DNA from: UBA1858 sp963976865 | Lineage (GTDB): Bacteria; Pseudomonadota; Gammaproteobacteria; UBA4575 | Assembly (NCBI GenBank): GCA_963976865.1 | Contig: CAXBLY010000001.1 | Location: 558,001-622,000, forward strand | DNA: 64,000 bases | Direction: 5' to 3' | In this document: piece after piece, positions 61,129 to 64,000 of the stretch | Numbering within the stretch: the first letter of the stretch is position 1 | Layout of the letters: the number at the start of each line of letters is the position of its first letter | Translations under genes and position numbers: made by a program | Notes under the pieces: model-generated | Told to the model about the DNA's origin: nothing | Seen by the model: only the letters and a program-made list of their open reading frames with translations | Database searches by the model: none

Positions 61129-61899
61129 CTATGCGCTGTGGATCCATTGATTAATCGCAGCCAGCATGTCTGTGTCTGATGGGGTCGCGGCTATTATAGG
61201 CAATTTTTTAAACCCAAGAGCTGTTACTTTATTTCCAATTCTGGTGTGTCCAACTATTGTTTGACAGCTCAAAAGCGTGCTGTGCAACGATTTCGGCGTT
61301 AATGCCAGAAAGTTTTCCACCACCTCGCTGCTGGTAAACAATAGTAGATCAATTTTATCGTTGAGTGCGTCCAAATTGACAGCTTTTGGCAAAGTTCTTT
61401 GATATACATCAATCGAATGAATAACAGCACCCCTGCTTTTCAGTGTCTCGCGCAAGAGTTTCCGGCCGCCTTCTCCCTTGACGAATAACACTGATCTTTG
61501 TTTAACGTTTTGTAACTCTGGCAATTTTAACAAGGCTTCACTGTCAGAATCTTCTAACGGGGTTAGTACCTGCTGAATCCCGTAGTCTCGCAAGGCCTGC
61601 GCAGTTGAAGTTCCGACGGCTGCAAATTTGCATGATGAGGGTACTTTAACAGTGAAATCAGGCAATGCTTGCAGTCCATATTGAACGGCATTTGTACTGG
61701 TAAAAATAATAAGCTCACAGTGAGATAGGAAATTTTCAAGGTGCGAGCTGTCAAAATTGTACAGTGGACGTATTTCTATACACGGGAAGGCAACGACATT
61801 TGCCCCTAATGAGGTCAATTCAGCACAAATATGTTTATTTTGCTGGTTTGCCCGGGTAACGACAATGGACGTATTGCTCAAGGGCAATGTCTGATCCAC
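61129..61899 (-). CDS. hemD: Uroporphyrinogen-III synthase
   Basis: A 256-residue HemD, which closes and inverts ring D of hydroxymethylbilane. Family features: IVVTRANQQNKHICAELTSLGANVVAFPCIEIRPL, IFTSTNAVQYGLQAL, FAAVGTSTAQALRDYGIQQVLTP, FVKGEGGRKLLRETLKSRGA and LLFTSSEVVENFL. The family is divergent but these blocks are clear. The start is GTG, six bases after hemC. Confidence 0.94.
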   Translation of the reverse strand: MDQTLPLSNTSIVVTRANQQNKHICAELTSLGANVVAFPCIEIRPLYNFDSSHLENFLSHCELIIFTSTNAVQYGLQALPDFTVKVPSSCKFAAVGTSTAQALRDYGIQQVLTPLEDSDSEALLKLPELQNVKQRSVLFVKGEGGRKLLRETLKSRGAVIHSIDVYQRTLPKAVNLDALNDKIDLLLFTSSEVVENFLALTPKSLHSTLLSCQTIVGHTRIGNKVTALGFKKLPIIAATPSDTDMLAAINQWIHSA

Positions 61900-61905
61900 C
61901 GGGTC

Positions 61906-62829
61906 TTACTCTTCTCGCAAGGAATCTACCAGTTCACTAGCACCCTGTTCGATGAGCTGATTGACTACTTGTTGAATAATCTGCGCAATTTCGTCATGTG
62001 GGCCAAAGGCCGAAGCACGAATAATTTTGCTGCCACCAGGCAGCCCAACTAATGCCTGAAGCGTTAATGAGTCAGCTGATTGGGTAGCATGCGCCGCAAT
62101 TGGTAAATGGCAGTTAGCTGATAATGCAGTACTGATTCCCCGTTCAGCAATGACACACATTGACGTGGCATCGTGATGCAAGGGTGCCAGAATTTCCCTG
62201 GTGGCAGTGTCGTTATCTCTGCATTCAATGCCAATGGCGCCCTGACCGATAGCAGGAAGGCTTGTGTCGGTATCAAGGAAAGCTGCAATCCGTGTTTCAA
62301 AACCCAGACGTTTAAGCCCGGCGCTAGCCAGGATAATGGCATCGTAGTCACCATCATCAAGTTTTTTTAATCGGGTATTCACATTACCACGCAGCGGCTG
62401 AATGTTTAGATTGCTGTGTGATGCGCGCACCTGGCACTCACGTCGTGTGCTGGATGTGCCGACAACTGCCCCGGCAGGCAATTCATCGAGTGACTTGTAT
62501 TTATTGGAGACAAATGCATCGCGAGGGTCTTCACGTTCCAGTATAGCGTGAATTTCAAGTGACGCGGGTAGCTCGTAAGGAACATCTTTCATCGAATGTA
62601 CTGCGATGTCAGCGTTATTATCCAGCAGACACTGCTCCAGCTCTTTGACAAACAGCCCCTTGCCGCCGGCAGCTGCAAGTGATGCCTGAAGAAAGCGATC
62701 TCCTTCCGTGGTCATACCGATAATTTCGACGTCGAGATCAGGGTGATGCAGGGATAATAATCGCGAAACCTCATTCGCCTGCCAGAGGGCGAGTTGGCTT
62801 TCACGCGTAGCTATTCGAATGCGTGACAT
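61906..62829 (-). CDS. hemC: Hydroxymethylbilane synthase (porphobilinogen deaminase)
   Basis: A 307-residue HemC beginning RIRIATRESQLALWQANEV. Motifs: GKGLFVKELEQCLLDNNADIAVHSMKDVP with the catalytic Asp region, GTSSTRRECQVRA and LRGNVNTRLKKLDDGDYDAIILASAGLKRLG. The cofactor-attaching cysteine lies in LSANCHLPIAAHA, where most relatives have GGC; the cysteine itself is kept. It polymerises four porphobilinogens. It follows algR by 34 bases. Confidence 0.96.
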   Translation of the reverse strand: MSRIRIATRESQLALWQANEVSRLLSLHHPDLDVEIIGMTTEGDRFLQASLAAAGGKGLFVKELEQCLLDNNADIAVHSMKDVPYELPASLEIHAILEREDPRDAFVSNKYKSLDELPAGAVVGTSSTRRECQVRASHSNLNIQPLRGNVNTRLKKLDDGDYDAIILASAGLKRLGFETRIAAFLDTDTSLPAIGQGAIGIECRDNDTATREILAPLHHDATSMCVIAERGISTALSANCHLPIAAHATQSADSLTLQALVGLPGGSKIIRASAFGPHDEIAQIIQQVVNQLIEQGASELVDSLREE

Positions 62830-62863
62830 TTGTTCAGATTATGTATGGGATAACGCGAACGGC

Positions 62864-63595
62864 TTATCTGAATTTCAGGAATTTACGCACTTCGGCGACA
62901 TGTCGGCGGCTGATTTCGAGCTTGTCTGTAATTTCTTTAAAACTGACGACAAAACGACCATCAATATTCTTTTCCATGCCAGTGATGTAGTTGGTGCTAA
63001 CCAGAGCATTGCGGTGTATTCGAATAAGGCGGTCTTCGAATTCAGTTTCCAGATTTTTAAGTGCATCTTCAATTAAGACTTCACCACCTAAATGACGCAC
63101 AGTGATGTATTTTTGATCAGCCTGAAAGTAAACAATTTCGTCAACGGGTATTAGCTCGAGATTGCCTCGAATGCGCGCACATATATGGCTGCGGCCAGTA
63201 TTATTGGTTTCGATATTTAGCGCAGCTATTTGCGCTTTGGTTAATTTTCTTGCCTTGGCAAGAGACTTTTCCAGTTTTTCCTGACGAATTGGCTTCACCA
63301 GGTAATCCACCGCGTTGGCATCGTAGGCTTCCAGGGCATGTTCACTGTATGCAGTTGTAAATATGATCGCTGGTGGTTCATCCATTTCACTTAAGTGACG
63401 GGCAGCTTCAAGTCCGTCCATGCCAGGCATACGAATGTCCATTAGTACTACATCAGGATGAGAATCTTGTACCATTCGGACTGCTTCCAGGCCATTTGAT
63501 GCCTGTCCGCTGGTTTCCATGCTGTCTATGGAAGAAACCATATGAATTAATCGATCACGTGCTGGTGCTTCATCATCCACAATTAAAACTTTCAT
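62864..63595 (-). CDS. algR: AlgR/LytTR-family response regulator
   Basis: A 243-residue response regulator: receiver domain with DDEAPARDRL, phospho-Asp about residue 53 in VVLMDIRMPGMDGLEA, and DYLVKPIR; then a LytTR DNA-binding domain (IPVDEIVYFQADQKYITVRHLGGEVLIEDALKNLE...RIHRNALVSTNYI). AlgR with AlgZ in Pseudomonas controls type IV pili, alginate and virulence; the fimU-pilVWXY1E operon is a known AlgR target, and such an operon ends at the far side of this window. It lies upstream of hemC as in many gammaproteobacteria. Confidence 0.93.
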   Translation of the reverse strand: MKVLIVDDEAPARDRLIHMVSSIDSMETSGQASNGLEAVRMVQDSHPDVVLMDIRMPGMDGLEAARHLSEMDEPPAIIFTTAYSEHALEAYDANAVDYLVKPIRQEKLEKSLAKARKLTKAQIAALNIETNNTGRSHICARIRGNLELIPVDEIVYFQADQKYITVRHLGGEVLIEDALKNLETEFEDRLIRIHRNALVSTNYITGMEKNIDGRFVVSFKEITDKLEISRRHVAEVRKFLKFR

Positions 63596-63613
63596 TTATA
63601 TATGCCTCGTTAA

Positions 63614-64000
63614 TTACGACTCTATGGGAATATGGAAACTGACTGAATAATTTTTATCAGACTCTTTAATTTTCATCTTGGACTGATCGCCATATGCGAG
63701 CTGCAGGCGCTGACGGATATTATCCTGAGCCATTTTATTGCCAGAACGAAGAGGATCACGTTCCAAGGGTTTTGGGTTCGTGATGGTAAGCTGCAGTTCC
63801 CGCGCTGTACTCTCGATCTCAATTCGGACTGTCCCCCCATCTGTCAATGGTTCTACACCATGATATATCGCATTTTCTACTAAAGGTTGCAAGATCAATG
63901 CGGGTATGAGTGTGCTTAAACTGAGACTATCTTGCAAGTGTAATTCGATTTTTAGTCGGTTTCCAAGCCTGAGTTCTTCGATACTGATGTATCGTTTGGT
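63614..64000 (-). CDS. algZ: AlgZ/LytS-type sensor histidine kinase, C-terminal part (truncated by window)
   Basis: The frame is open to the last base of the window, giving the last 128 residues. It begins within RYISIEELRLGNRLKIELHL, the conserved linker of LytS-type kinases, followed by the ATPase domain with LQPLVENAIYHGVEPLTDGGTVRIEI (N box) and DNIRQRLQLAYGDQSKMKI (G box). The phospho-accepting His would lie outside the window. It is the partner of the adjacent algR, 18 bases upstream of it. Confidence 0.9.
   Translation of the reverse strand, partial: TKRYISIEELRLGNRLKIELHLQDSLSLSTLIPALILQPLVENAIYHGVEPLTDGGTVRIEIESTARELQLTITNPKPLERDPLRSGNKMAQDNIRQRLQLAYGDQSKMKIKESDKNYSVSFHIPIES

Overview
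The window looks like a chromosomal segment of a free-living gammaproteobacterium of moderate to low GC. Supporting signs are the order algZ-algR-hemC-hemD-hemX-hemY, murJ-ribF-ileS-lspA-ispH beside rpsT, the divergent rplU-rpmA / ispB pair, gmk-rpoZ-spoT-ridA-recG, and type IV minor pilin genes ending in pilY1 and pilE. I see no insertion sequence, phage, integrase, CRISPR array, rRNA or tRNA gene. Gene density is very high, and no gene-free stretch exceeds about 250 bases.

Layout. 0-5.2 kb: tail of a type IV pilus minor-pilin operon (pilW end, pilX, pilY1, a small secreted protein, pilE). 5.2-12.0 kb, minus strand: murJ, ribF, ileS, lspA, ispH. 12.2 kb: rpsT. 12.5-15.4 kb, minus strand: rplU, rpmA, (terminator), obgE, proB. 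15.5-18.0 kb: ispB, preceded by a possible leader peptide, then cysS. 18.1-20.7 kb: a GspA/ExeA-type ATPase and a GspB-type partner. 20.7-38.7 kb: a phosphate island. 38.7-41.3 kb: a 26-residue membrane protein, two tandem paralogous genes of unknown function, and an OmpA-family lipoprotein. 41.3-47.1 kb: gmk, rpoZ, spoT, ridA, recG. 47.1-50.4 kb: a small membrane protein, a BASS-family transporter, a Rieske ferredoxin, an NTF2-like protein and an MFS transporter. 50.5-57.8 kb: a ten-gene Mrp/Mbh-type cation antiporter operon with three D-type subunits. 57.9-64.0 kb, minus strand: algZ (partial), algR, hemC, hemD, hemX, hemY and a YeeZ-like SDR.

The most interesting part is the phosphate island. 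Exopolyphosphatase (ppx) is convergent with ppk, and ppk is the last gene of a tight minus-strand run plcP - glycosyltransferase - glycosyltransferase - ppk. PlcP (a metallophosphoesterase phospholipase C) and Agt-type glycosyltransferases are the known toolkit for replacing phospholipids by phosphorus-free glycolipids under phosphate starvation. Here they share a transcription unit with polyphosphate kinase. Divergently there is a PAP2 lipid phosphatase, then a porin with a textbook Pho box, then phoB-phoR, pstS-pstC-pstA-pstB and phoU. Pho-box-like sites precede the porin, phoB, pstS and, more weakly, plcP. Phosphate sensing, uptake, outer-membrane entry, lipid remodelling and polyphosphate turnover are therefore packed into 18 kb.

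Other notable points: ppx can only reach its essential N-terminal motif if it starts at an ATT codon behind a perfect Shine-Dalgarno sequence. phoU is preceded by two 10-bp palindromes exactly 21 bp apart. PstC and PstA are much larger than the E. coli proteins. A 14-bp palindrome precedes the Mrp operon.
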